From the NCBI GenBank assembly GCA_949357655.1, contig CASHTG010000020.1:186001-250000 (forward strand): DNA of 64,000 nt, in the 5' to 3' direction. How positions within the stretch are numbered: the stretch's first letter is position 1; each line of letters starts with the position of its first letter. This DNA is from Parascedosporium putredinis (taxonomy: Eukaryota; Ascomycota; Sordariomycetes; Microascales; Microascaceae). The translations under genes were made by a program, and so were the position numbers. The notes beneath the pieces are model-generated. The model saw only the letters and a program-made list of their open reading frames with translations, ran no database searches and was not told the DNA's origin. This document shows positions 12,205-24,099 of the stretch, piece after piece.

Positions 12205-12698
12205 TCAATTCTGACGTGGCTTCACAATGCCGTCGTGGACAATGTAATACGAAACAGTCGAGTCGTCGGCGACAATAGCCATGGTCAACCGCTTCTTGCG
12301 ATCCTCGCCCCTCCAGTCCTTGCCAGAAGGCCCCAGTTCCGCGGCGCCCTCGCTATCCCGCGACGGCCGGGGCGGGATGGCCTCGATGGCGTCAAAGACG
12401 TCGGCGAACCTGCGCAAGGACCAGTCTTCGTGCAAGTGCACGGGCAGCACCCATTCGTACTCGGGCTCCTTGGTGTCCTCGGGAGCGGCGCCGGTGTCGC
12501 GCTCGACGTCGATGGCCTCGATCTGCTCGTCCGGGTGGATGTAGAGGCGCTTGGGGGCAGGCCGCTGATGAGGATCCGGGGGAGGGGTGCGGAGGGGTCG
12601 GTCGGGCGGTGGGTGTGCAGCACGAGGTCCGTCCAGTAGTGCTGGTCCTTGAGGTTCTCGAGCACGCTGGCCGGGAGGTCGCGGTCGGGGAGCGCCAT
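12205..12698 (-). CDS. SEN15: tRNA-splicing endonuclease subunit Sen15
   Basis: A single exon encoding about 164 residues from the ATG at 12698. Sen15 is a structural subunit of the heterotetrameric Sen2/Sen15/Sen34/Sen54 endonuclease, which removes introns from pre-tRNA. Family marks are the N-terminal segment LKDQHYWTDLVLH, the central EWVLPVHLHEDWSLRRFADVF and the C-terminal signature DSTVSYYIVHDGIVKPRQN. The coding frame breaks in a G5 run at 12553-12557 (C5 on the coding strand), where GLPPKRLYIHPDEQIE resumes if one base is added. It is convergent with the dehydrogenase and divergent from the DUF2985 gene. Confidence 0.92.
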
Positions 12699-14780
12699 TT
12701 GTGGGCTCTTTGCCCTGGGGGTTTTCGTATCCGAGAGAGGAAGAATAGTGTGATTTGAGGGAGGGTGCAATGGTGCGGCTGTGGGAGCCTCTCCCGTGGA
12801 CTTTTCTTTTTTTTTCTTTCTCTCTTTGCAGCTTTGAATGGATTGGTGGGGTCCTATTTTCTTTTTCTTTTTCTTTCTTTTTTTCTTTTTTCTTCTTCTT
12901 TTTCTTCGTCGTCTTTCTGGGGAGCTTCTCATGACTAATCGGAACAAAACGAAACCCTGAGGTTATCCATCTTCATGGGCGGATCTCTCATAGATTCCCG
13001 CCCGCGCATTTCCTCTCCACTGTTGGGCCGCCTCGAGAGCTCCTAGGGCAAAGGGTGGGCGCCAAGCTCGATCCACCCCAAAAGCGGTACTAAAAGTTCA
13101 AACTTCGTTCAGCTAAGGCGGCTAGTCGCTCTAGGGGCGATGGTCAACGCCATGTCCAGCTATTGAGAGCAACCCGCCTCTGGGCTGGCTTTCTTGTCCT
13201 TGGAGCCCCCTGGTGACCCATGAGTGTTTGCTCTCCTTAGCTGCGTACTCATTACGTCTCGAGGGTTTCCGATCTCTGGCCCCCAAAACACATGAATGCA
13301 TACGTAGTTGTAATCTATCTGGCCTTACTACACTTGCAAGTAATAATGAAACAAACAAAAGAAGGTGGAAAAAAGAGAAAACTTGGTCACCCAACCCAGC
13401 CTGACCAACCACTCAAACGACAACGTTTGAACAACCTCAGCAATGACATCAGGGCAAGTGGTCAACGCTTTTCAGCGGCCAGGGTTGGCTAGCGAAGAGC
13501 AAGGTACGACTCGGATAGGCGGTACGGTCTGCGGTGATCCTCCCTCCACCAACCCCCAAAGTCCGCCCAGGTGGCTCACCATGCCAATCGATATGCCGCA
13601 TTTTATGGATGACATCGATAACTCGTCGATGTGCAATTCCTTGTTCTGAGGTCATCCGTCTCCCAAGAGATGTTTCACGGCGCACGCAGAAGTCTTTTTT
13701 TTTTTTTTTTCCCATCCCCTCCCCTCCGCCGTCATTGGAATCCTTGGTGTCATTGGAATCTCGCTTATGGTCGATCAACCACCCGGGATTTTAGACTAGC
13801 CCGACGTTGCGCTGCATACGCGGATAGGCGGGCAACGGGCTCTTTCTTGCTCCCTTTTGGAAGGAGAGGCCCCTCCTACGGGTGGCGACAAGAACAACGC
13901 CAACGAAAACGCTTAGCCAGCTTCAGCTCGGTCGACGTCTCCCGCGAATCGAACCAGCAGATTAGTAGCCTCTGGTGCAGTGGGTCACTGCCACGCCTGG
14001 CGATAGAGTCGTTCTCACGGGCACGAAAAACCTTTAGTTGGAGATGGCTTGATCCATCACGAAAGATAAAGGGGAGAAAAAAACAGCCCTGGTTGAGCGA
14101 ACCTTGTCTACACCCCTTGGGCCTTGGGGGAAAGGAAAAACACTCTTTTCCGCCAGCAAATTAGTTGGTCCCGGGGCATTGATGTTCCTTGCGCTGGCCT
14201 TGGGTGTAGTTTATTTTTCTTGGCTCTGGTGGCCTTCGTCAGTTGTACTCCGTATCTCGTACCTGCCAACACGTCTTTGCCCTTGTAGCTACAATGGATT
14301 TTCGTGAAAAGACAGGTACCAATTGATGCACGCCCTTGGAAGGGGCTGCTTTTACTCAATTCCATCCACGTAGTGGGCAGCCAAAAGCAGGGGGAAAAAC
14401 CTTGGAATCGTCTCCTTTGCCCATTGATGCACATATAGTGTCTGCACTTGCGCACACGTCAAAGTCTCGGGGAAGAAGATGTCTTGGTGAGACAACGCAA
14501 GGCGCCAAACAAACAAAACTAGCCCTTTAAATCACTAGTTCTTCAAGCCATCCTTTCCCCATTTTCTCTTGTCCTTTTTCTCTCCCTCCCCTTCCACGTA
14601 ACCGCCCTCAGCCGCCCTCCGCCCCTTGTCGTATCTTTCGATGCCATTGCACGCATCCTTCCCGGCACATCTTTAATCTTGGAATACAAAATCCCCCAAA
14701 CCCCTGTCCACCTGTGCGCGTCCCTCCCGCTCCCTTCTCTCTCTCTCTTTTTTTCCTTTTCCTTTTCTTTCCTCTTCACC
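12699..14780. promoter_or_regulatory. Shared upstream region of SEN15 (-) and the DUF2985 gene (+)
   Basis: This 2.1-kb stretch separates two divergent starts and so contains both promoters. The SEN15 side has a T/C-rich tract (12805-12915). The DUF2985 side ends in a strong C/T-rich leader (about 14713-14775) directly before the ATG, as is common in filamentous fungi. No specific binding site is claimed and no further gene was recognised. Confidence 0.5.
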
Positions 14781-16347
14781 ATGACATCGTCGCCCCAAGC
14801 AATACATAACCCCACCCCCGGGACCGCGTCGCCATTTCCTGAGCTCGAATCCGAATCACCCACAGCAGCCATCGCGCCCGTTAGCAGGTCCAACACCGAC
14901 AAGAACACGCGGCCCCCTCTAACGCTCGCAGGGCGGCTTCGCACGCTTTCCAAAAGTTTTGAGGAGTCGGACTTGCCCGAAGGTTTCTTCACCGCGACGG
15001 GGTCTTTCGCTTCCTCCGTGCTGGCCCCACAGACTAGGCGGAGAAGCTCACTAGCGTCCAGCGGAACCTCGCCCATCGACTCGCCCACGCCTGGCGACGT
15101 TCGAACGAGTAGGACCGGATCACTGTCCTCCCACCACCTCGCCGCCCGGTCGAGAAGGGCCACCGAGCCTCTAGCCGAGACCGCCGCCGAACACGAGCCT
15201 GCCGCCGAAATGATTCCCAACGGCCACCAAAACATGACGGAAAAGGGAGCGAGGACGAGTCGGGACGAGGGTGGCGTAGGCGAGACCCTCGGCCACTCGA
15301 CAGCGACGTCGACGAGCCAAGAGAAGGGCGGCGCCGAGATCCCTTATACGGGAACAGCCCCTTTGAGAACGGGTACCACTTCCCGCCCTCACACGGGTTC
15401 GTGGGGTCGACCAAGCTCGGCGCCATCGCGCTCTGGAACTACTTTCTCACGCCGCTCGGCTTCTTCGTCGTCATCTACGGCCTCAACGTCGTGGCATGGG
15501 GCGGCATGATCTTCTTGCTCCTGTGTAATGCGGCCCCGGCCATGTGCCACCCGACTTGCAACGATATCGACTCCCCGCCGCAAGTGGATCGAGTACGATT
15601 CGCAGATCCTCAACGCGCTTTTCTGCGTAACAGGTTTCGGCCTCGCCCCGTGGAGGATACGCGATCTTTACTACCTCATGAAGTACCGGCTCCGCGGCGA
15701 TCACCTCGCCCTACGACGTCTCGCGGGATTACACCCCGGCTGGTTCCGTCTCCCAGGCTCCGAGAAGATCCCCATCCACATCGTGGCCGACGACTTTGCT
15801 GAGGCCGAGGATGATGACTCGGCCGGCGGGGAGTGGACTCCTTTCCTTCCTTACCCCTGAAGCGCACCCCCGACGCGCCGCTTACGGGCTTTCGGGCATC
15901 GCCCACCAAAATCTGGAAGATGGACGCGATTATCTGGGCCAACATTTTCAACACCGTCTTCCAGGCGCTCCTGGCGGGCTTCATGTGGGGCATGAACCGC
16001 CACGTTCGCCCTGCATGGGCCGTCGGCTTCTTTATTGGCGTCGCCCTCGTTCTCGGCATCATCAGCGGCATCTTCATCTTCTTGGAGGGCAAGAGGGTCA
16101 AGTCGATTGAGGGCGTAGAGCTGTCGGATGCTGACAAAAAGAAGCTGGCCGAGGATGAGGAGCAAAACATTTTCCACTATGTGAGTACATGTCTACCTTG
16201 AAACTTTCCTTGTTCCCCTCCAACGGGCGCCTCGCTAACAATGCTCTCAACGTATAGAACAATAACAAAGACAAGCCGCCTAAGGAGGATAAGAAGAAGG
16301 CGAAGGCGGAGAAGAAGGCCAAGAAGGCGGCCCAGACGAAGCAGTGA
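14781..16347 (+). CDS. DUF2985 family integral membrane protein
   Basis: Two exons, 14781-16180 and 16258-16347, encoding about 496 residues. The ATG at 14781 follows a CACC context; an in-frame ATG at 14679 is less likely because it lies in the C/T-rich leader. A Ser/Thr-rich N-terminal third is followed by the family core DPLYGNSPFENGYHFPPSHG, a hydrophobic segment around FFVVIYGLNVVAWGGMIFLL, the cysteine-bearing APAMCHPTCNDI, then RRKWIEYDSQILNALFCVTG and two more membrane stretches near 15.95 and 16.05 kb. The tail is lysine-rich (KAEKKAKKAAQTKQ). The function is unknown in the family. Frame breaks: G3 at 15245-15247 and C2 at 15849-15850 (one base short each), and C4 at 15573-15576 (one base too many). 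With these corrected the gene closes exactly. Confidence 0.85.
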
Positions 16348-18331
16348 TACCCGATATAATAGCGATTCTCTTTTTGCTTGGGGCAAGAAGGGTTAATATA
16401 CCCTTTCCCCCTTGGGCCTGATTGTCGCTTGCGCGGTGTATGACACGAGAGCCCCGCGCATGCGTACACGGATATGTTTAGACTTACGGCAAGGAAACGA
16501 AGCCATCATTACCCCATTTCTGTTTATCTCAACTTTCCCCCTTTTCCTTTCGAGACGAGCCTTGATTTACGCAGCAACATACGCGATAGACACCTGAACA
16601 TTTTACCTACCCTGTTTGATTGTTTGTTTTTTTCCCTTTCGCTTGATTGATACCCTCTGGACGGATTGATTTCCCTTCCCGTTTAATAGAATGGGGACAT
16701 ACGGCAGCTCTCTTCCACGCTTAACACTTTGCACGCATCTATTTTTTCAACCCAGTCTCCTTGGTTACTATGAATGCAGGGATAGGCGTTGAACTTGGGA
16801 ACCGGTCTTTGTTTTCTGAATCAGTTAGTCCGCCAGTTCTCGACATACATTAGATCACTACTATTTGTAGCTGTTTCGTATTCAAACAATCTTTAATATG
16901 GATCATGCCCCCAAGCCTCTCTCTCCTCTCTGCTCAGTTAAAATTACTTTTTGGGGAATAGCCCAATGTGACGACACTTTAACGGGATTATCCTTTCTAC
17001 AGACGAAATAGAAACGTGCATTCTCTGGTCATTGACTGACTCCTCTTTGAGTGGCCTCCAGAACCTTGCGGTGCTATCTAGGAAGTCAGAAGGAGCTTGA
17101 GCTGAGCTTCAAGTCTGGTACGGATGACATCAACAGGTCCGGGACCTCGTCTTTAGCACTGTGCTAGCCTCCCATGCTTTATTTGGGGTGCATCATGGGG
17201 TCAAGCTGGCGACTCCACTAATAATCCTGGGGATTCAGTAGAAGAGGATGCATACTAGCAAGGGGGAAGACAGATCGACGATGCGGTATGGGGATTTGTC
17301 CACCGAGAGTGTGACGACATTGAAAAAGGTGCCTTGCTTATGTTCGGTCAATACCGAAATCGCTTATGAAGAGCACAGGGAAACGGGCTTCTGGAGTTCT
17401 GGAAATCGCGGCGGTTCATTGTACGGCCCTCGGATTTTGAGGCGTCAGCAGAGCACTCGAACAAAGGAACCTTTAGCATCTATCCAGTCCCCAATTGAGC
17501 ATGGATGGATGCAATGGATTCTTGGTTTGAACCTAATAGTTCCTGTCCTGAGTTGTCAAGCAAGGTACCTAGGGTGTCAGGCAACCTGGCGCAAGGGGCG
17601 CCTCTCCTCGCCTGGCCAATATTTTCCTCCCAGCCTTCACGCAGGCCCCCGACAGGACAGAGGCCACATGACTTCTTTGGCTGCACCAGTGGTCAGCAGT
17701 GCAAAAACAAGAGGGGAAAAGTGCTCGAGTATCTGTTGAGCAGCCGTGCCCTCTTGCTGCCTCACCCGCTTTGTGGTCCTCTTGTTCGTCAACCCCCGGC
17801 TCCACTCCTTAGTGGAAGCTTCGATTGCCTCAATGGGGAAGCAGCCACCATTTCATTGTTCAATTGTTCGCAACCTGCTGAGACAGTGCGCGAGAATGTC
17901 CCCAGCACGAGTGGGCCACGGACGCCCAGCACAATACAGTATCAATTCATTCAGCTTAGAGGCGGTTCAGCCTAGCCAGCCTGCGTTGCCTTATCGCTGG
18001 CTCTCCCCACAGCCGAGCAGTTTCAACGCATAGTCATCCACAATCTATCGTCAGAGGCTCAGACACCAACCCCATCATCGTAATCTATCCGCCTCCTCCC
18101 TCTCCCACTCTCTTTCTTTAATCCCGCTCAATTCCCCCTTCTTCAACCCGCCTCGACAACCAACCCCAATTACACTGTCGATATCTTGTTCCGATTCCGA
18201 CATCCATGAATCTCTCGCAGCAATAGCGAAACCCCGATAAATCTCCCCTTCGCCGCTCACGCACTCAGCCATTTCTCAGTTGCCCGCCCAGTGTCCGAAA
18301 CGTCCGGAAGTGTAGCAGCACCATCGTAACC
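16348..18331. other. Intergenic, promoter of the SLC35F6-like gene
   Basis: Two kilobases between two genes on the same strand. Open frames at 17.2-18.0 kb show no family features and run through sequence of unremarkable composition. A C/T-rich stretch at 18085-18160 precedes the next gene and probably belongs to its promoter or leader. Confidence 0.5.
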
Positions 18332-19717
18332 ATGGCGTCGAGGGGAATGCTCCCGCTCTTGGTGGGCATGATGCTGTTGACAGGCGTCTGCAACACGCTG
18401 CTCACAAAATACCAGGTACTTTATTTTCTTTCCTAGTTTCCTCTCCCTTTGGGAGGGGGTCGGAATATCCATACTAACCAAAGGCATCGCAATCAACAGG
18501 ACAATCAGTGCGCTCGCGACTGTGACAACCCCGATCCCTCGCAACGCAAGAACTTCCACCAGCCCGTCCTCCAGACCTTGCAAATGTTTGTTGGCGAAAT
18601 GGGATGCTGGGTCGTCATGGGCATCGCTGCCGTCTACCGCCGCTACATCTCCAAGTCGTCCGCCGGCTACGAAGCCCTTAACACCGACGAGCGGGACGAT
18701 CTCGATACGGACGAGACTGATATTCACGGCGCACCCACCAAGTCCGATAGCGAGCTCAAGGGCATCCGCGTACTTCTCCTCTCGCTTCCTGCCATCTGCG
18801 ATGTGTGTGGCACGACGCTCATGAACATTGGTCTGCTCATGGTCGCCGCTTCCATCTACCAGATGACGCGCGGCGCACTCGTGCTCTTTGTCGGCCTGTT
18901 CAGCGTCCTCTTCCTCAAGAGGAGGCTTTTCGCTTTCCAGTGGCTCTCCCTCGTCGGTGTCGTTGTCGGTGTTGGTCTTGTCGGCCTGGCCGGCATCATC
19001 TGGCCGGACCAGAAGAAGATTGTGGGTGTGTCTGAAAACGCCAACGATGTCGCTTCCCACACCTTTTTGGCCGCCATTGGTGTTCTCCTCATCGCGGGTG
19101 CCCAGATCTTCACCGCCACGCAGTTTGTGCTTGAGGAGTACCTTTTGGAACGGTCCACGATTGCGCCCATCGAAGTCGTTGCCTGGGAGGGCATCTTCGG
19201 CTTCATCGTGACCCTCTTGGGCATGATTGTGCTTCACTTTGCCATCGGAAGGACCGAGGCTGGTCGCTACGGCTCTTTGACATGGTGGAGAGCTGGAGGC
19301 AGGTCACCAGCAAGCCGTCGCTCTACGTATCCAGCATCTTTATCATGATTAGCATTGGGTATGTGTCGAACCCCTAAAAGAAATATCCGCATATCCTGCT
19401 TCTTCCCCCACACCCCTAAGAAAGCAAACCCGCTAACCATTATCCGCAGTGGCTTCAACTTCTTTGGCATCTCCGTCACCCGTGGCGTAAGCGCCACCGC
19501 ACGATCCACCATCGACACCTGCCGTACCCTTTTCATCTGGATCATCTCTCTCGGCCTCGGCTGGGAGACGTTCAAGTGGCTCCAAGTCGTCGGTTTCGGC
19601 CTCCTCGTCTACTTCACCTTCCTTTTCAACGGCGTCGTCAAGCCTCCCTTCAAGTTCCTCGAGGTCGATGAGGAAGTCCAGGAGCTTCTTCCCGAGGAGC
19701 CCATCGAGCATCAGTAA
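18332..19717 (+). CDS. SLC35F6-like transporter of the drug/metabolite (nucleotide-sugar transporter) superfamily
   Basis: Three exons, 18332-18415, 18500-19358 and 19450-19717, giving 403 residues. The protein opens with a membrane segment, LLVGMMLLTGVCNTLLTKYQ, matching the SLC35F6 (C2orf18/ANT2BP) start. It has about ten hydrophobic segments. LPAICDVCGTTLMNIGLLM and IYQMTRGALVLFVGLFSVLF are the best conserved DMT-like stretches, and SATARSTIDTCRTLFIWI is the matching second-half repeat. Human SLC35F6 is lysosomal/mitochondrial; substrate and location in fungi are unclear. One frame break near 19271-19273 (GGCTC, one C short) separates GRTEAGRYG from LFDMVESWRQVTSKPSLY; adding it closes the frame. 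Convergent with MOH1. Confidence 0.9.
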
Positions 19718-20856
19718 TGGTGGTTGGCCATCCATCACTCTCCCCCATCATCTTTTTAGGCCCGGTCGCGATCCGGACTAGAATCCAAATCCAATGTATT
19801 CGTCAAAGCATATCCGTACAAGTAGTCTCTGCGTCTACGAATTTTGTTTTGTATAGCATGGGGTGTTGAAGGAAGCTGGGGGACAGCAAGCTGTGGAGTT
19901 TCTTTTCTTTTCTTCTCTTTTTTTTTTTTCACCGGCGTCTCTTGTCTTCATATTCTAACATCATTCTTTTCTGGGCTACCTTGGGAGTTCTATGTGGCAT
20001 TCATTCCGGGTCTCTCTGTATGCAATATCTCATTCATCTTGGCTTTCTCCTCGAATACTCTTTTGTTTTCCCCAGCATGTGACAGCGCTATTCATCGCAC
20101 CTTTATTGTGTCCGTAACATGTTTATAAAGTGGAGTAGTTAGCTAGCTACCGCCCATCACATATGTTCCTTCTTAACTTTGTATCCCTGTGACAGTGCAT
20201 CCGAATGTCTAGGTAGGTACAAATACTCCCGACTCCCGTAGCGATAAAGGCGAGCAGGGGTGTGCGGGCAGCTTGCTAGTCCGAGGCAGGCACTTGTGGT
20301 GTCGCCTCTTTCTAGGAGAGCCACCCTAGTCTAAGCAAGTTCGGCAAGAAGGGCAGGAAAAGCGACAAGATGAACAAGGAGAAAAAGAGATGTCGCTGAT
20401 AAAGTGAAATTGAGCGGGACAATCTAGAAAGAGGCTACCTTGCGCAATACGCCTATCGAGGGGAAGGGGAAGGAGAGATGACGAGAAACAAGAAGAGAAA
20501 GACACGGAACAGCAAAATACAACCCTCGCTGTGCACACTGAGGAAGGGATGAAAAAGGGTGACGAGCATGACAGACCGTAAGACAGAGGAGGAAGCTCAA
20601 AGAACGGAGGGAGAGGAGAGGAGGGACTACAGGACTGCAGGTCTCCCTCATTCCAAACTCACAAAAACGCCTCCCCGTATAGAAAACCTAGAAATCCCTT
20701 GAAAAGCAGAGAGCGAGTAATGGATCGGGGGAGAGGTCCTTCTCTCCCCAGACAAAAGAGAAATACAAAATGAAGAAGCACATAAAAGAAGAAAAAGATG
20801 GCCGACAACAGAATATTTGCCAGGACATGAGAAGGGGGAAGGAGGAGCGGGCTCGC
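19718..20856. other. Convergent 3' spacer between SLC35F6-like gene and MOH1
   Basis: Non-coding as far as can be seen. It contains a T run at about 19919-19929 and A/G-rich sequence at 20.35-20.80 kb. Both neighbours end here, so it should carry both 3' UTRs. Confidence 0.5.
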
Positions 20857-21345
20857 TCAGGAGACGTTACACAGGAGCTCGGCCTCGAGGATGAACTTGC
20901 CCTCCTTGTACTTCTCGGTAGTCTCGTAGGCCTTGTCGTACTTCCAGCCCACCGTCTCCTTGCACTGGCGGCAGGAGATGTCGCGGACGACGTGGCGGCC
21001 GGTGGTCATGTTGCGCTCCGAGGCCTCGCCAGTGTCGATGTTGACGACTAGATTAAAGAGATAGGCTTTGCCGTGCTGACCTCGAAAGTTCTGTGGTATT
21101 CAGGCCGGGCACGCGTCATGTTAGCTAACTGCACGATCGATGGTGGGATATTCAAAAGGGGAAGGGGAGCGGTATGAGAAAGTGAGGGCAAAGTGAAGGA
21201 GGAGGGGAGGGGATGTAGAAAGGAAGAGGGAGGGTTGCTCTCATACCCGACTGATTATGTCCTCATGGTTGGCGAGGTGAGCTTTGCAGTTCTTGCAGCC
21301 GTAAATACGGCTACTGTTTAGATAGGTGTTGTATACCAGGCCCAT
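20857..21345 (-). CDS. MOH1: Yippee-family zinc-binding protein Moh1
   Basis: Two coding exons, 21345-21247 and 21090-20857, with a 156-base intron, giving 110 residues. The yippee fold uses two Cys-x2-Cys pairs, seen as YGCKNCKAHL in exon 1 and ISCRQCKETVGW in exon 2. The start MGLVYNTYLNSSRIYGC, the middle GQHGKAYLFNLVVN and the end KYKEGKFILEAELL are all standard for the family. Yeast Moh1 binds the GID E3 ligase and is linked to stationary-phase survival; the same role here is inferred. It is the only gene in the window with no frame break, in keeping with its small size. Confidence 0.95.
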
Positions 21346-24099
21346 GTTCTCGGCTCGGAGATGTCGATGGGATCTGTCCCAGGTTCCTTCTTCTCTTGTT
21401 TTTTGTCACCGTCCAGTTGAGATTCCTTGGACTTTCGCTCCAGGGTCTCTTTAGGCAACACCTCTTCCTCCTCGCGAGTCTCTGCAAACGCTAGCGGCCT
21501 GAAAGGGCAGGCAGCGCTATGTGCTATTCCACCGGGAAAGAAACAAAGATGTGGTTTGGTAGATGTTCTCCGTTTCTTTCAGCTATTTCTTCTTTCTTTC
21601 AGCTTTTCTTTCTCTCTCGCTCTCTCCCACTCTCTCTCTATTTTACTTTCCCCGCCTATCTCACAGCTGTCTGTGGTATTGCAAAGGGCGCGAAGAGTTG
21701 TTCGGTAGTGGTGATCCGACTAGGCCGTGGAAGGGTAACAGGAAAAGGGAGAGGGAGAGACAGACAGAGAGGCTGGGCTTGTGGCAGGTCCCGGATATTA
21801 AATGGGCCTTGTTTCGGGTTCTTGTCCAAACGGGTGGGGGCCGCCCGTGTAAAAATGAAATAAAGGTGTCCGGAGCGCCGGGGTTTTAAGGTAGGATATG
21901 CGACAAGCGAACTGGATATGATGTGATGTCCAACTCCCGGAACGTTGATGGTAGCCTTGCACTACCAACCCCTTGGTTTTATCGCCTCCACGTGCGATAT
22001 TACCACTTGAACACTGAACAGGGAAAAAGAGGACAAAAGTGTGTGACGGTGTGCAGGGCTTGAAGCTTTGAAACCCTTTTTGTCTGTTTGCAGGCGAAAC
22101 TTTGACAATCTGGCCGATTTGCGGGTGGGATGGAAAGAGTAAAAGCTCCCCGAGTACACGATAGGGGAGGAACGGACTCTTACACTTGGACCAGTCGTCG
22201 TCAATGGGAGCGGCAGTAGGGTGAGCGGGGAAGGTGGGTAGGGATTAGAGGGGAAGATTCGGCTCCCCCAGGTTGCGTATCAATTGCGACGGGTTTCTAA
22301 TACCCGTCACGAACTAAAAAAGGCACGCGCGTTTGGCCGGCCTAAAGCTTTAGGCTGGGTTTGTTTGGCTAGGAGTAGGCCGTGGCCCAGGCTAGGGAGG
22401 GATCCGAGAGGTAGTCGGCCCAGGAGTCAATAGACCTTGGGATTGCGGGGTGTAAACCTCAAGTCGATAGATGCGGGGATGAAGAAGGGTGGAGGGGCGG
22501 AAAATGACGGCGAACGGAGGACGAGAGGGGAGGAGTGGTAGATACAGTGGTTTATCAGGGAGTAAAAGGGGAAGAGGGAGGTTTTATCATGTATATTGAG
22601 AAAGTACGAAGTATGCTTCTTGTTTAAGAGTTATGGTATGCACGAGCGGAAGCTCGGAAAATAAGAGGTTGAAGATGGGATTATCTTGAATCTCTCTGCC
22701 TTCTTGGGTTGAGGTTGGATTGATGGTAATTGGGGAAGAAGTTGGTCGGTTATGGGGTGAGAGGGGCCAGACAGATAGCGCAACCAAGCTACGTTGGTGC
22801 TGCTGTAGGCGTGCGTGTGTGCGCACGTCAAGTGTGTCTATGCTGGTTGACAAAGCAGAGCCCGAAACCTCCCCGTTCTGGAAAGGAACAGCTGTGAGGC
22901 TCTTTTCTCCTAGAGTCTACAGCAATTGTCAGCTGAGCATGTTCTAGCGGACATAGTAGCCGGTCTACATCAAACCAGCCTGACCGGTCCATTCATAGAT
23001 AGCAAGGAAGATGATGCTGCCTAGCCGGCCGCGGGGAGACAAAAGAGGTGGACACGGAAATGGGGCAGTTGAGAGGGGCAAAAAAGCGGCTCACTCGTCA
23101 GCATCACCGTTCCGTGCCTATGCGGCAGGTGCAGCCAGTGTGTGGCCCTTCCAAGTGCATTCACAACCTCCCACTCGTTCCAGCTCCCCCACCACCCTCT
23201 TTCCACTTTCGGAATCTTTCGGTATTACCCAGCGAATTTGTGCACTGGAAACCCGGATCTTTCTGGAAACGGAATTGAAAGAAAGATGAACTACGGCACG
23301 GGAGAGCTAAAGCTAAGACCTTGCAGCAATGTCGTTGCCCGAACTTCTCGGACGCTGAGGAGGACTAGAAACTTGCTATCCAGCAGAGATTCGTTCATGA
23401 GAGGTGTGAGGCATCATCGCCCAAGCCATTAGCTAGAGAAGGGCAGTAGCCATGGATAAGAGTATTGCCGGCTGAGGCTCACTCGATCAACGTCAAGCTT
23501 GGCGCCGGGAAAGTAAGAATTGGCCAAGGCTAGATGAGCACCCGCTGAGCTCCAGGAAGCTCCCAGGCTCCGCACAACTTGCTTCAGTAAACCTCTATCG
23601 ACGCAGTGGAAGATGAGACAGCATCGGCCTTCGCTATCAGGCTGGAAGTAAAAGAGTAGCCCGTCACTTCATCAGAACAAGCAAGCCAAGTACAGGGTCA
23701 ATCGTTTCACTGCACATCATCACCATCATCACAGTTCTCGAAAACAGCCGGGGCAAACGTCTTTGCCAGGAAAAAGTGAAGTAAAATGTCTCCTTAAATG
23801 GTTGAGAAACGAGTGTAGAAGATGTACAATCGAAAGGCAAGCCCGTGCAAAACAAGCGTTTGCTTCATCTCCAAGAAGATAGGAGACGAATATCCGGGAC
23901 AATATATAACAAAGGCGAAAAGAAGAAAGAAAAAAATAAACACCTAGATCCCAGTTGGATTTCTCCAGTAGACATGCAAGTCTGTAAAAGCCGAAAAAAA
24001 AAAGTAACACAAAGGAAAGGACCCCTGAAATTCCCGAAAAAGTCTATCCCACAAGAAAGTCTGGATTGTTTTGGTTTTTGGTGTGCTCCCGCTGCTTTT
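21346..24099. other. Spacer between MOH1 5' end and the ferric reductase 3' end
   Basis: Contains the MOH1 promoter and leader; a C/T-rich tract at 21555-21655 is the only marked element. No conserved protein was recognised on either strand. Short frames at 22.6-23.9 kb lack family features. Confidence 0.45.

Noticed and set aside
13930..14000. A GAATCGAACCAGC motif suggesting a minus-strand tRNA
   Set aside because: The T-stem does not pair and the cloverleaf cannot be completed.
18257..19237. A long minus-strand frame (326 codons) rich in Glu/Asp/His
   Set aside because: It is the antisense shadow of the SLC35F6-like gene, whose plus-strand product has clear membrane segments and splice sites.
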